A stretch of DNA of 7,212 bases from Bacteroidales bacterium UBA5235 (GCA_002409145.1 DHUL01000064.1:1028-8239); one strand, 5' to 3'; counted from the first letter of the stretch, positions 1 to 6,802 are shown. Notes: generated by a model not told the origin, from the letters alone. Made by a program: numbers and translations.

Positions 1-1262
1 GCAGTGGCTTCAATAAGCGCCCGGTAAACCTCTTCCGGTTTGGTAACCAGGCTCATGCCTGCTATCATGCCTGTAAGGTCCACATCAACCAGCACCGACC
101 TGTTGCCGTTCCACCAGTCGAGGGCTACAAGTCCGCTCTCACCGGGCTGGAGTTTCGCTGCCTTTTCGGTAAGCAGGGTATGAAGGTCAATGCCGGCTGC
201 GTCTGCCTCAGCCTTGTATTCTGCCGGAGTGCAGTTCTCTACAAACCACTGGAAATGGTCGCCCACACAGCTCTGTCCGGCTTCATAGCCGAAGAATCCT
301 TCAATGATCCCGTCCTCGACAACACCGCACATGCCCGGCACCTCCCTTTCGGTATCACCCAGAAGCATATGGCATGTCGATGTGCCGATGATGGCAAGCA
401 TTTTGCCCGGTGAGGTGATTCCTACGGCCGGAATCGATACATGGGCGTCAACATTGGCCACGGCAACTGCAGTGCCTTCCTTAAGCCCGGTGAGCTTTGA
501 AGCAGCAGCTGTAATAGCTCCCGCTCTTGTGCCAACAGGCATTAGTGTGCGCAGAAGCTTTTCATCAACCAGGTTCTCCATTTTCGGATGAAGTGCTTTG
601 AAAAAGTCATTAGAAGGATAACCGTCATGCTTATGCCATATAGCCTTGTATCCTGCAGTACAGGTGTTTCGCGTCTCCCTGCCGGTCAACTGCCATATCA
701 CCCAGTCGGCTGCTTCAATGAAACGGTCTGCAGCATCATATACTTCCGGGTCTTCGTTGACGGTCTGCCATATCTTGGGTATCATCCATTCAGAGGATAT
801 CTTACCGCCGTAACGTTTCAGAAACTTTTCGCCTCTCTGTTCAGCTATTGTGTTAAGCCTGTTGGCCTCATCCTGGGCGGCGTGATGCTTCCACAGCTTG
901 ATCCATGCATTGGGCCTGCTCCTGAACTTATCAAGGAAACAGAGCGGTGTACCATCTGCCTTAACAGGCAGTACCGTGCATGCGGTGAAGTCTATACCCA
1001 CACCCACCACCCGGTCAGGTGTCACCATCGCCATCTTCATGACCCTCGGGATGGTTATACTGAACACATCGAGATAATCCTGTGGATGCTGCAGAGCCCA
1101 GTCCACACCAAGCGGAGTACCGTCAGGAAGCTTCTCGTCCATGACTCCGTGAGCGTATTCGTGAACAGCAACAGCTACCTCTTCACCTGTTGTAGTATCA
1201 ACCAGGACCGCTCTCCCTGAAAGTGTTCCAAAGTCAACTCCTATAGTATAATTATGCATCAT
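1..1262 (-). CDS. araB: Ribulokinase AraB, C-terminus cut off by window edge
   Basis: ATP-dependent kinase of the FGGY family that phosphorylates L-ribulose to L-ribulose-5-phosphate, the second step of cytoplasmic arabinose catabolism. Hand translation gives 420 codons with no stop, running off the left edge; E. coli AraB is about 566 residues, so roughly a quarter is missing. Visible family landmarks: N-terminal phosphate-binding segment GVDFGTLSGRAV (residues 8-19), GIDFTACTV (89-97), SSEWMIPKIW (157-166), EAADW (183-187), AGYKAIWH (203-210), NVDAH (270-274) whose Asp272 is the likely catalytic base, GTSTCHML (293-300), EAGQS (327-331) and DWWNGNR (382-388). These match ribulokinase better than xylulokinase or glycerol kinase. 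The start has two consecutive in-frame ATGs (1262 and 1259); I chose the first, but either may be used. The leader is A/T-rich without a Shine-Dalgarno. It lies 16 bases after the araD stop and is the last operon gene visible. Confidence 0.96.
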   Translation of the reverse strand, partial: MMHNYTIGVDFGTLSGRAVLVDTTTGEEVAVAVHEYAHGVMDEKLPDGTPLGVDWALQHPQDYLDVFSITIPRVMKMAMVTPDRVVGVGIDFTACTVLPVKADGTPLCFLDKFRSRPNAWIKLWKHHAAQDEANRLNTIAEQRGEKFLKRYGGKISSEWMIPKIWQTVNEDPEVYDAADRFIEAADWVIWQLTGRETRNTCTAGYKAIWHKHDGYPSNDFFKALHPKMENLVDEKLLRTLMPVGTRAGAITAAASKLTGLKEGTAVAVANVDAHVSIPAVGITSPGKMLAIIGTSTCHMLLGDTEREVPGMCGVVEDGIIEGFFGYEAGQSCVGDHFQWFVENCTPAEYKAEADAAGIDLHTLLTEKAAKLQPGESGLVALDWWNGNRSVLVDVDLTGMIAGMSLVTKPEEVYRALIEAT

Positions 1263-1266
1263 AATT
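1250..1266. repeat. Inverted repeat over the araB start codons
   Basis: Perfect 7-base arms (AATTATG at 1250-1256, CATAATT at 1260-1266) flank a 3-base spacer, and the element covers both candidate araB start codons. In mRNA it could form a weak hairpin hiding the start. The arms are A/T-rich and partly built from the ATG/CAT of the start itself, so chance is a fair explanation. Confidence 0.4.
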
Positions 1267-1278
1267 TATTTAAATGAA

Positions 1279-1968
1279 CTATTTTTTCTGACCGTAATAT
1301 GCGTTTTTACCGTGTTTACGCAGGTAATGCCTGTCAAGCAGGTGCCTGTCAATTTCTGTCGGATCTGCCAGGGTGACCGAAATGGCTGCCATGCGAGCCA
1401 CCTCCTCAAGGACCACGGCATTGTGCACGGCATCAGCAGGCGTGGTGCCCCATGTAAATGGTCCGTGTGAAGCAACCAGGACAGCCGGCATGGACATTGG
1501 ATCACTTCCCCTCAGCGATTCGGCTATCACCAGGCCGGTATTATACTCATAATCATTTGCGGTCTCCTCTTCGGTCAACTTCCTTGTAATGGGGACTGAC
1601 CCGTAAAAATGATCCGCGTGGGTGGTACCAAGGCATGGTATCATCCTGCCAGCCTGGGCCCATGCAGTGGCATGAGTGGAATGGGTGTGAACAATACCAC
1701 CTATTCCGGGGAAAGATTTGTAGAGCGCCCGGTGAGTTGGTGCATCTGTTGAGGGGTTAAGGGTCCCTTCCATAACATTCCCGTCAAGATCCGTAACAAC
1801 CATGTCAGCTGCCGTCATTTTATCATATGATACCCCTGACGGTTTGATTACCATAAGCCCTGATTCACTGTCAATTCCGCTGACATTGCCCCAGGTCATG
1901 ATGACCAGTCCGTGTCTTACCAGATCAAGATTTGCCCTGAATACTTCTTCCTTAAGCTTTTCGAGCAT
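1279..1968 (-). CDS. araD: L-ribulose-5-phosphate 4-epimerase AraD
   Basis: Zinc-dependent class II aldolase-like enzyme that epimerises L-ribulose-5-phosphate to D-xylulose-5-phosphate by retro-aldol/aldol chemistry, the last dedicated step of arabinose catabolism in the cytoplasm. The 229-residue product is complete against 231 in E. coli. Visible motifs: GNVSG (27-31) and KPSGV (42-46) for phosphate binding; STDAPTHRALYK (73-84) with Asp75; HTHSTHATAWAQAG (94-107), with His94 and His96 as zinc ligands; GTTHADHFYG (114-123) with Asp119, the equivalent of E. coli Asp120; SHGPF (167-171) supplying the third zinc ligand, His168; and the C-terminal DRHYLRKHGKNAYYGQ, in which Tyr225 corresponds to the catalytic E. 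coli Tyr229. All key residues are present, so it should be active. The ATG at 1968 gives the usual N-terminus; its leader is A/T-rich with no Shine-Dalgarno. It follows araR after 48 bases that hold a hairpin, and precedes araB by 16 bases. Confidence 0.97.
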   Translation of the reverse strand: MLEKLKEEVFRANLDLVRHGLVIMTWGNVSGIDSESGLMVIKPSGVSYDKMTAADMVVTDLDGNVMEGTLNPSTDAPTHRALYKSFPGIGGIVHTHSTHATAWAQAGRMIPCLGTTHADHFYGSVPITRKLTEEETANDYEYNTGLVIAESLRGSDPMSMPAVLVASHGPFTWGTTPADAVHNAVVLEEVARMAAISVTLADPTEIDRHLLDRHYLRKHGKNAYYGQKK

Positions 1969-1992
1969 GATTAATAAGTTTTATGTTTAAAT

Positions 1993-2007
1993 CCGCTCCA
2001 TGAGCGG
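1993..2007 (-). other. Short GC-rich hairpin between araR and araD
   Basis: A perfect 6-base-pair stem (CCGCTC / GAGCGG) with a 3-base loop lies in the 48-base gap between the araR stop and the araD start. On the transcribed strand it is followed by ATTTAAACATAAA rather than a run of T, so it is not a clear intrinsic terminator. It may be an mRNA stability or processing element, or a weak attenuator between the two halves of the operon. The structure is seen; the role is inference. Confidence 0.5.
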
Positions 2008-2016
2008 CAACTGGCG

Positions 2017-2721
2017 TCAGCTTACTGCCAGGTTAAAGAAAAATCCGTTCCTGGCAAGCTCCCTGTACTTCTCAACATTGAACCTGTAATACCAGGCACC
2101 CTTCTTTGAAGTCTCCCTTTCTTTCTCATCCTGTTTATCCAGAAGTTCCATGGAAAGGATCTTCTTCCTGAAGTTCCGTTTATCAACCGGCCTGAGATAG
2201 ATTGCTTCATAAAGGTTCTGCAACTGAACCAGGGTGAACTTTTCGGGCAGGAGTTCAAATCCCACCGGGTAGACCTTTACCTTTTGCACCAGTTCACGCA
2301 GAGCTTTGTCTACCATCTGCCTGTGATCAAAAATCAGGTCAGGGAGATTTGAAATGGACCTCCAGTGGGCGCTGTTCTTCTTCTGTATCTCAGGATCCAG
2401 CTCATGGATCCCGATGAGCGCAAAGTATGCCGTTGAGATTACCCTGGCACCCGGATCACGGTTAACCTCCCCATAGGTGTAGAGCTGCTCCATGTAAAGG
2501 TCTGACAGACCCGTAAGGGTGCAGAGCACCCTGCATGCAGCATCATCCAGACTCTCGTCCTGCTGTACGAATCCTCCGGCAACTGACCACTGCCCGAGAG
2601 CGGGCTCAAAGCTTCTCTTTATCAGGAGAAGCTTGAGCTCCTTCTCGGCAATGTCATATCCGAAGATGATACAGTCAACAGCCAGGTAATGCTTCGGTTG
2701 ACTGGAATAAATATGTGTCAT
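2017..2721 (-). CDS. araR: Nudix-family transcriptional regulator, AraR type
   Basis: Probable arabinose-responsive DNA-binding regulator. The 234-residue product has a Nudix-like domain (about 8-145) and a C-terminal winged-helix-type region (about 155-225, with LVQLQNLYEAI and the basic stretch KRNFRKKIL). Established knowledge: Bacteroides thetaiotaomicron uses a Nudix-type AraR, related to NrtR, as its arabinose repressor, and that gene also sits in the ara operon. Here the 23-residue Nudix box (50-72) keeps Gly50, Glu56, Arg64, Gly71 and Leu72, but the metal-binding positions of REUXEEXGU have become Val65, Thr68 and Leu69. Hydrolase activity is therefore unlikely, as expected for a ligand sensor. 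The ATG overlaps the araA TGA (ATGA), and AAAGGA lies just upstream, suggesting translational coupling. Its position inside the operon implies autoregulation. An active ADP-ribose pyrophosphatase is unlikely given the degraded box and the extra C-terminal domain. Confidence 0.9.
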   Translation of the reverse strand: MTHIYSSQPKHYLAVDCIIFGYDIAEKELKLLLIKRSFEPALGQWSVAGGFVQQDESLDDAACRVLCTLTGLSDLYMEQLYTYGEVNRDPGARVISTAYFALIGIHELDPEIQKKNSAHWRSISNLPDLIFDHRQMVDKALRELVQKVKVYPVGFELLPEKFTLVQLQNLYEAIYLRPVDKRNFRKKILSMELLDKQDEKERETSKKGAWYYRFNVEKYRELARNGFFFNLAVS

Positions 2722-4205
2722 AGTCCTTTGTTCAGAGTGTAGTACAGGTCATTCCACCTCAGCTCCTTCCTGAATTGTCCTATTTCACAATTTTCATCAA
2801 TCAGCACAAATTCTATTCCCGTCATATCAGCAAAGTCGGCCATATGTTCGGCTGTGAGGGCCTGGCTGAAACTGGTATGGTGAGCGCCTCCTGCATAAAT
2901 CCATGCAGTGGCGGCTGTCTTCAGATCCGGGTAAGGCTTCCACAGCACACTGGCTACAGGAAGCTTCGGCATCGGAGGGCATTCTATTACCTTCATGGTA
3001 CTGACGATGAGCCTGAACCGGTCACCCATCTCTACGAGTGAAGCTGCCAGGGCCTCGCCGTGGTTGGTCCTGAAGACCAGTCTTGCGGGGTCATCCTTTC
3101 CGCCTATACCCAGGGGATGGACCTCAAGTGCCGGTTTCCCGGCAGCAATAGAAGGACAAACCTCGAGCATATGCGCACCTAGTATGGCCATGTTTTGGGG
3201 ATCAAGGTGATATGTATAATCTTCCATGAATGAAGTGCCTCCCCTGAGGCCTTCAGCCATGACTTTCATTATTCGCACCAGTGCTGCAGTTTTCCAGTCA
3301 CCCTCAGCGCCAAAACCATAGCCGTCAGCCATGAGTCTCTGAACAGCCAGGCCGGGCAACTGGACAAGACCGTGAAGATCCTCAAAGTTGGTTGTGAAAG
3401 CCTTGAATCCTCCCTTCTCAAGGAAGGTGCGCATACCTGCTTCAATGCGTGCCGCCTCCTTAACTGCAGGTGCGGAAATCACTTTCGCAGAAGCTTTATA
3501 TTCATCACCGTATTGTTTAACCAGATCGGCTATCTGCTTGTCTGATACCTTATTAACTACATCCGCGAGATCTCCGATCCCGTAACCCTGCACCTCATAA
3601 TCAAGCTTTATCTGTGCTGAAACCTTATTGCCTTCGGTAACAGCAACATCCCTCATGTTGTCACCGAAACGGGCAACCCTGAGCGAACGTGCCTCGAGGG
3701 CACCCATGGAAGCACGTGCCCATGCTCCGATGGAGCGAAGCACATCCTTATCCTGCCAGTGCCCTACAACCACCTTACGCTCCATCCTCAGCCTCGAGCA
3801 GATGAATCCAAACTCACGGTCACCGTGGGCCGACTGGTTCAGGTTCATGAAATCCATGTCTATCTCATTCCATGGAATATCACGATTGAACTGAGTATGG
3901 AAATGAAGCATCGGTTTGTTCAGTCTCTTAAGGCCGGCGATCCACATCTTTGCGGGTGAGAACGTGTGCATCCAGGCTACCAGCCCCGCACATGCGGGTG
4001 CATTGTTGGCCTCCATACATATTGAGGTGATTGCGCTGGCAGTGGTCAGAACCGGTTTGAAAACAACTTTCACCGGGATTAGATTCGACCGGTCAAGTGC
4101 AGCTGCAATGGCTTTTGAATCATCAGCTACCTGCTTAAGTGTCTCTTCACCATAAAGATGCTGGCTCCCGGTGATGAACCAAAGTTCAAAATTTCCTTTT
4201 TTCAT
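2718..4205 (-). CDS. araA: L-arabinose isomerase AraA
   Basis: Metal-dependent (usually Mn2+) cytoplasmic isomerase converting L-arabinose to L-ribulose, the first catabolic step. The product is 495 residues against 500 in E. coli, so complete. The N-terminus shows the family signature LWFITGSQHLYGEE (8-21), followed by WMHTFSPAKMWI (78-89), LHFHTQFN (100-107) and NLNQSAHGDREFG (121-133). The active-site residues are present: Glu301 in GFGAEGDWK, Glu328 in SFMEDYTYHL and His345 in GAHMLEVCPS (E. coli Glu306, Glu333, His350), plus the histidine pair His442/His443 in GGAHHTSFS, corresponding to the E. coli His450 region. The C-terminus ends in the typical ELRWNDLYY. It begins 30 bases after araP; the leader is very A/T-rich, with a 10-base palindrome TTTAATTAAA touching the start codon, and has no Shine-Dalgarno. 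Its stop overlaps the araR start by four bases. Confidence 0.98.
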   Translation of the reverse strand: MKKGNFELWFITGSQHLYGEETLKQVADDSKAIAAALDRSNLIPVKVVFKPVLTTASAITSICMEANNAPACAGLVAWMHTFSPAKMWIAGLKRLNKPMLHFHTQFNRDIPWNEIDMDFMNLNQSAHGDREFGFICSRLRMERKVVVGHWQDKDVLRSIGAWARASMGALEARSLRVARFGDNMRDVAVTEGNKVSAQIKLDYEVQGYGIGDLADVVNKVSDKQIADLVKQYGDEYKASAKVISAPAVKEAARIEAGMRTFLEKGGFKAFTTNFEDLHGLVQLPGLAVQRLMADGYGFGAEGDWKTAALVRIMKVMAEGLRGGTSFMEDYTYHLDPQNMAILGAHMLEVCPSIAAGKPALEVHPLGIGGKDDPARLVFRTNHGEALAASLVEMGDRFRLIVSTMKVIECPPMPKLPVASVLWKPYPDLKTAATAWIYAGGAHHTSFSQALTAEHMADFADMTGIEFVLIDENCEIGQFRKELRWNDLYYTLNKGL

Positions 4206-4235
4206 TTTAATTAAATATCAGATAAACAAATTCTG

Positions 4236-5891
4236 TTAATTCCAGAAATATGCATAGAATACTATTATTACGGTGATGATCAGTCCGGAGGTGATTACAT
4301 CCCATTTGTTCCAGCTGGCCCTGGTAATAGCTTTCTGTTCGGCGGTAGCTGAACCCAGGGTAAGGCCGATGATTCGCCGCTCGTCGATCTTCGGGGTAAA
4401 GTAACTGACAATAATCATCGTGACGATCACAATCGCAAAGTTGATGATCTCATAGTGCAGCCAGTTGGTGCCGACAAAGACCTGGTAGATGGTACCGTCA
4501 GGATTGAGTGATCCTTTGAAAACGGTGAATATCAGGCGGAACATCCCGATGGTGAAACCAGTCAGCAAGCCCGTGAGACCGGCAGCAGGAGTTATCTTCT
4601 TCGAAAGGATTCCGAGCAGGAACGCCGCGGCAATACCCGGAGCAAGGATAGACTGAACATCCTGCAGGTATGCATAGAGGACCTTGCCTATGCCTTTCAT
4701 GACCGGTATCCACAGAATCCCAAGAATCACAACTATAACGGTTGCTATCCGTCCAACCCTTACCAGCTCCGCCTCCGGTGCCTTGGGTTTGTACTTCTGA
4801 TAAAAGTCAATAGTGAAGAGCGTCGCCGAGGAATTGAACAGTGATGCGAGTGAACTCATCAGGGCAGCCAGGATACCTCCGACCACCAGGCCTTTGAACC
4901 CCATCGGGAGTAACTCCTTGACAAGAGTTGAGAAAGCTGAATCAGAACTGGCAAGCGTAATGACACCCTGCTGGTTAAGGGCATAAGCTATCATCCCGGG
5001 AATAAGGAATATGAAGACAGGAGTCAGCTTGAGAGCACCACCGAAGATGGCACCGCGGCGGGCCTGTGTCTGGTCACGGCCTGAAAGCACACGTTGAACA
5101 ATGTACTGGTCAGTACACCAGTACCAGAATCCTATGATGGCTGATCCGAGCAGAACACCTGTCCAGGGGAACGTGGCATCCTTCGGTGAACGGATAAGCT
5201 GGGTCATGGTGTCTCCGTATTCGTTTACCGGAACTGCACGGCATATATGCATTAGCTCATCCCAGCCGCCTACTTTGATCAGACCGGCAATAAGCACAGC
5301 AATTGAACCGGCAAGCAATACCGGCGTCTGAAGGACTGATGTCCAGAGCACCGCCTTCATTCCTCCAAGGGTTGTGTAGATACCGGTTATCAACACCAGT
5401 CCGATTGCACTTATCCAGAAGAAATCGATTCCCCAAATTGATTCTATGCCAAATACATCCTTGAAAACAACCCCGCCTGCATATACGGTAACGGCTACTT
5501 TGGTCAGCACATAACTCACAAGCGAAATAATTGACAAAACCGACCTGGATTCCTTGTTATATCTCTTTTCCAGAAACTCGGGCATGGTGAATACCCCGCT
5601 ACGCGAATAAAAAGGAACAAAAAGCCACCCTAGCAGCAGGATGAGCCAGCCATGCATTTCCCAGTGTGCCATCGCCATACCCGACGAGGCTCCTGCCCCG
5701 GCGAGACCTACAAGGTGCTCCGACCCAATGTTTGATGCAAAGATTGAGGCACCGATTGCAACCCAGGTTGCGTCACGTCCGGCAAGAAAGTAGTCAGTAG
5801 ATGTGTCCTTCTTTCCCCGCATCGAGATAACGATGAAGGCAACCAAGGCGAGGACAAAAGCCCCCAGAACGATCCAGTCAAGTAGTAACAT
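4236..5891 (-). CDS. araP: Sodium/sugar symporter (SSS/SGLT family), probable arabinose importer
   Basis: Inner-membrane sodium-coupled symporter, 551 residues, with about 14 hydrophobic segments spread from residue 5 to 549; size and pattern fit SGLT-type members of the solute:sodium symporter family. Sodium-site residues of vSGLT are matched by Ala52, Ile55, Ala343, Ser346 and Ser347 (in AALMSSLASLFNS). Residues that bind sugar in human SGLT1 also have equivalents: Asn54 and His59 (ASNIGSEHLVG), Glu78, Tyr257 and Trp258 in the exact motif WYWCTDQ, Lys288 (GALKLTPVF) and Gln410. Arabinose as substrate is inferred from its place at the head of the operon; an SSS transporter is known in the Bacteroides ara cluster. 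The start is supported by GGAG five bases before the ATG and by the membrane segment starting at once. It is the first operon gene, so it is closest to the expected promoter and operator. The gene symbol follows usage for Bacteroidota ara operons and is less certain than the family. Confidence 0.87.
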   Translation of the reverse strand: MLLLDWIVLGAFVLALVAFIVISMRGKKDTSTDYFLAGRDATWVAIGASIFASNIGSEHLVGLAGAGASSGMAMAHWEMHGWLILLLGWLFVPFYSRSGVFTMPEFLEKRYNKESRSVLSIISLVSYVLTKVAVTVYAGGVVFKDVFGIESIWGIDFFWISAIGLVLITGIYTTLGGMKAVLWTSVLQTPVLLAGSIAVLIAGLIKVGGWDELMHICRAVPVNEYGDTMTQLIRSPKDATFPWTGVLLGSAIIGFWYWCTDQYIVQRVLSGRDQTQARRGAIFGGALKLTPVFIFLIPGMIAYALNQQGVITLASSDSAFSTLVKELLPMGFKGLVVGGILAALMSSLASLFNSSATLFTIDFYQKYKPKAPEAELVRVGRIATVIVVILGILWIPVMKGIGKVLYAYLQDVQSILAPGIAAAFLLGILSKKITPAAGLTGLLTGFTIGMFRLIFTVFKGSLNPDGTIYQVFVGTNWLHYEIINFAIVIVTMIIVSYFTPKIDERRIIGLTLGSATAEQKAITRASWNKWDVITSGLIITVIIVFYAYFWN

Positions 5892-5896
5892 GATTT

Positions 5897-5900
5897 CTCC
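5897..5900 (-). promoter_or_regulatory. Ribosome binding site of araP
   Basis: The sequence GGAGAAATC directly precedes the araP ATG on the minus strand, putting GGAG five bases from the start. This stands out because araA, araD and araB have A/T-rich leaders without such a site. Confidence 0.6.
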
Positions 5901-6194
5901 GTGTTAGATTAGTATAATTATAAAATGGTATTCTCATTTGTACGGGTGTGACCTTCCTTTTTCCGGCAGCGCCTATTACTCTCAACTCTCCGGCCCCGCA
6001 AAACTTCACTCTCCCTGCCTGCAGCAGAACAACGCCTGGATAACCTCCGGTTCCGGGACCAATTCCACCATTCCCCTTAATCCTAACCCTTCTTTCAGAG
6101 TATGCAAGTTAAACAATATTTTAAATGTAAGATATACACTTCTATTTTTTTTATAAAAAATTGCAGTTTCATCCTTTCTTCATCTTGTTATTCC

Positions 6195-6202
6195 TAATTT
6201 TG
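6195..6202 (+). promoter_or_regulatory. Candidate Bacteroidota -7 promoter element
   Basis: TAATTTTG matches the Bacteroides primary-sigma -7 consensus TAnnTTTG exactly, 72 bases before the ATG at 6275. The partner -33 TTTG is not clear; the nearest are TTTC at 6175-6178 (16-base spacer) and 6167-6170 (24-base spacer). If real, transcription would start a few bases after 6202. An 8-base motif with two free positions occurs by chance fairly often, so this is tentative. Confidence 0.45.
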
Positions 6203-6270
6203 CTCTGTATCAGTTCGATATACTGTACTTCATGGAAATCGCAGTCGCTGAAGCCCGGTATACGGGAGAA

Positions 6271-6274
6271 AGGA
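6271..6274 (+). promoter_or_regulatory. Possible ribosome binding site before a triple ATG
   Basis: AGGA abuts three consecutive in-frame ATGs (6275, 6278, 6281). Only the third ATG has a workable spacing (six bases) for a Shine-Dalgarno, so translation may begin at 6281 and give a product two residues shorter. A small inverted repeat CCCG-GTATA-CGGG (6254-6266) lies just upstream. Confidence 0.4.
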
Positions 6275-6784
6275 ATGATGATGAAAATTATAAAAAATAT
6301 TCTGGCGATACTTGTATTGATGGTGATTAATTCTCTGATCATCAACGCCCAGGAGGTACCGGCTCTGCCGGACACATCTGCCGTGAAACAGCAGAAGGAG
6401 ATGAAACAGGAACAAACCAGAAGCCAGCAAGGGCAGAATGACCAGGCCGGGAATCAGTCCGGACAGGGCAACCAGGGTCAGAACCAGTCTGGCAACAATC
6501 CCGGACAGGGCAATCAGAGTCAGGACCAATCTGGCAACAATTCAGGTCAGGGCAACCAGGGTCAGAAACAATCTGCAAGTCAGGGGCAGGCATCAACTAA
6601 CAGCCAGGTAAGAGCACAGGGTCAGGGTAGTGGTTCAACCGGGGTCAAAAAGATACAGGGAGCAAGGCCTGACTGGAGCAAGGCCCGCGGAGCCCGCCCT
6701 GCATCGGTTGAGAGACCGTCTGGTTCACGCATACCCAAGGGAGCCGGCAGACCTGGCGGAGCCAAAGGTCCTGGCAGAAGATAA
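6275..6784 (+). CDS. Secreted Gly/Gln/Asn repeat protein with basic tail, function unknown
   Basis: I do not recognise this family. The 169-residue product (from 6275) starts with a signal peptide: basic MMMKIIKN, hydrophobic core ILAILVLMVINSLII, and probable cleavage after NAQ (residue 26). Residues 35-61 are Gln/Lys/Glu-rich. Residues 62-103 are three 14-residue units of the form SGQGNQGQNQSGNN. Residues 104-123 are Gln/Gly/Ser-rich. The tail (124-169) holds 13 Lys/Arg against two acidic residues, with GARP twice and a Gly/Pro/Arg-rich end. No cysteine or enzyme motif is visible; the chain is probably disordered after export. The frame is open back to a TTG at 6161, but that start would put about 38 residues ahead of a good signal peptide, so I rejected it. 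The next gene follows after 18 bases, so the two are probably co-transcribed. A surface or periplasmic role binding an anionic partner is conceivable from charge alone; this is speculation. Confidence 0.75.
   Translation: MMMKIIKNILAILVLMVINSLIINAQEVPALPDTSAVKQQKEMKQEQTRSQQGQNDQAGNQSGQGNQGQNQSGNNPGQGNQSQDQSGNNSGQGNQGQKQSASQGQASTNSQVRAQGQGSGSTGVKKIQGARPDWSKARGARPASVERPSGSRIPKGAGRPGGAKGPGRR
6458..6583 (+). repeat. Three tandem 42-base coding repeats
   Basis: Units are 6458-6499, 6500-6541 and 6542-6583, each 14 codons and in frame. Units 1 and 2 differ at 5 of 42 bases. Unit 3 differs from unit 1 at 4 of the first 33 bases and at 6 of the last 9, so the array decays at its 3' end. The pattern fits expansion by slippage or unequal recombination within the secreted repeat protein, and unit number could vary between strains. 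Confidence 0.85.
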
Positions 6785-6802
6785 CGGAAACCTGATACGA
6801 GC

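Larger units (their letters stand above)
5892..6274. promoter_or_regulatory. Divergent intergenic region between araP and the plus-strand unit
   Basis: This 383-base stretch has no convincing gene and must hold the promoters and, presumably, the AraR operator. About 5940-6100 is GC-richer and pyrimidine-rich on the plus strand, so an araP leader transcript would be purine-rich; it includes CCGG-tt-CCGG at 6047-6056, a possible small stem. About 6105-6160 is A/T-rich and contains the 14-base perfect palindrome TTTTTTATAAAAAA at 6147-6160. A 10-base A/T palindrome TATAATTATA lies at 5913-5922, 21 bases before the araP start. I found no exact TAnnTTTG element facing araP and cannot place the operator with confidence. 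Short open frames on both strands (for example 5938-6156 plus) look like chance: no ATG start, no recognisable composition. Confidence 0.6.

Noticed and set aside
588..1220. A 210-codon plus-strand open frame opposite araB.
   Set aside because: It is antisense to the ribulokinase frame, which carries clear family motifs through the same stretch; its translation has no recognisable domain.
1244..5921. A 12-base exact match TAGTATAATTAT at 1244-1255 (start of araB) and 5910-5921 (upstream of araP), which could suggest a shared regulatory site.
   Set aside because: A/T-rich 12-base matches are expected about once or more by chance in 7.2 kb, and the araB copy lies in coding sequence.
5938..6156. 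A 72-codon plus-strand frame in the intergenic region, and an open minus-strand frame over nearly the same bases.
   Set aside because: Neither has a convincing start, ribosome site or protein-like composition; pyrimidine-rich sequence lacks stops by chance.
6145..6160. T-tract followed by A-tract, considered as an intrinsic terminator.
   Set aside because: There is no GC-rich stem, and no gene ends nearby on either strand; it is better seen as A/T-rich promoter-region DNA.
6161..6274. N-terminal extension of the repeat protein from a TTG at 6161.
   Set aside because: It would place about 38 residues before a standard signal peptide starting at the ATG cluster, and the candidate promoter element lies inside it.
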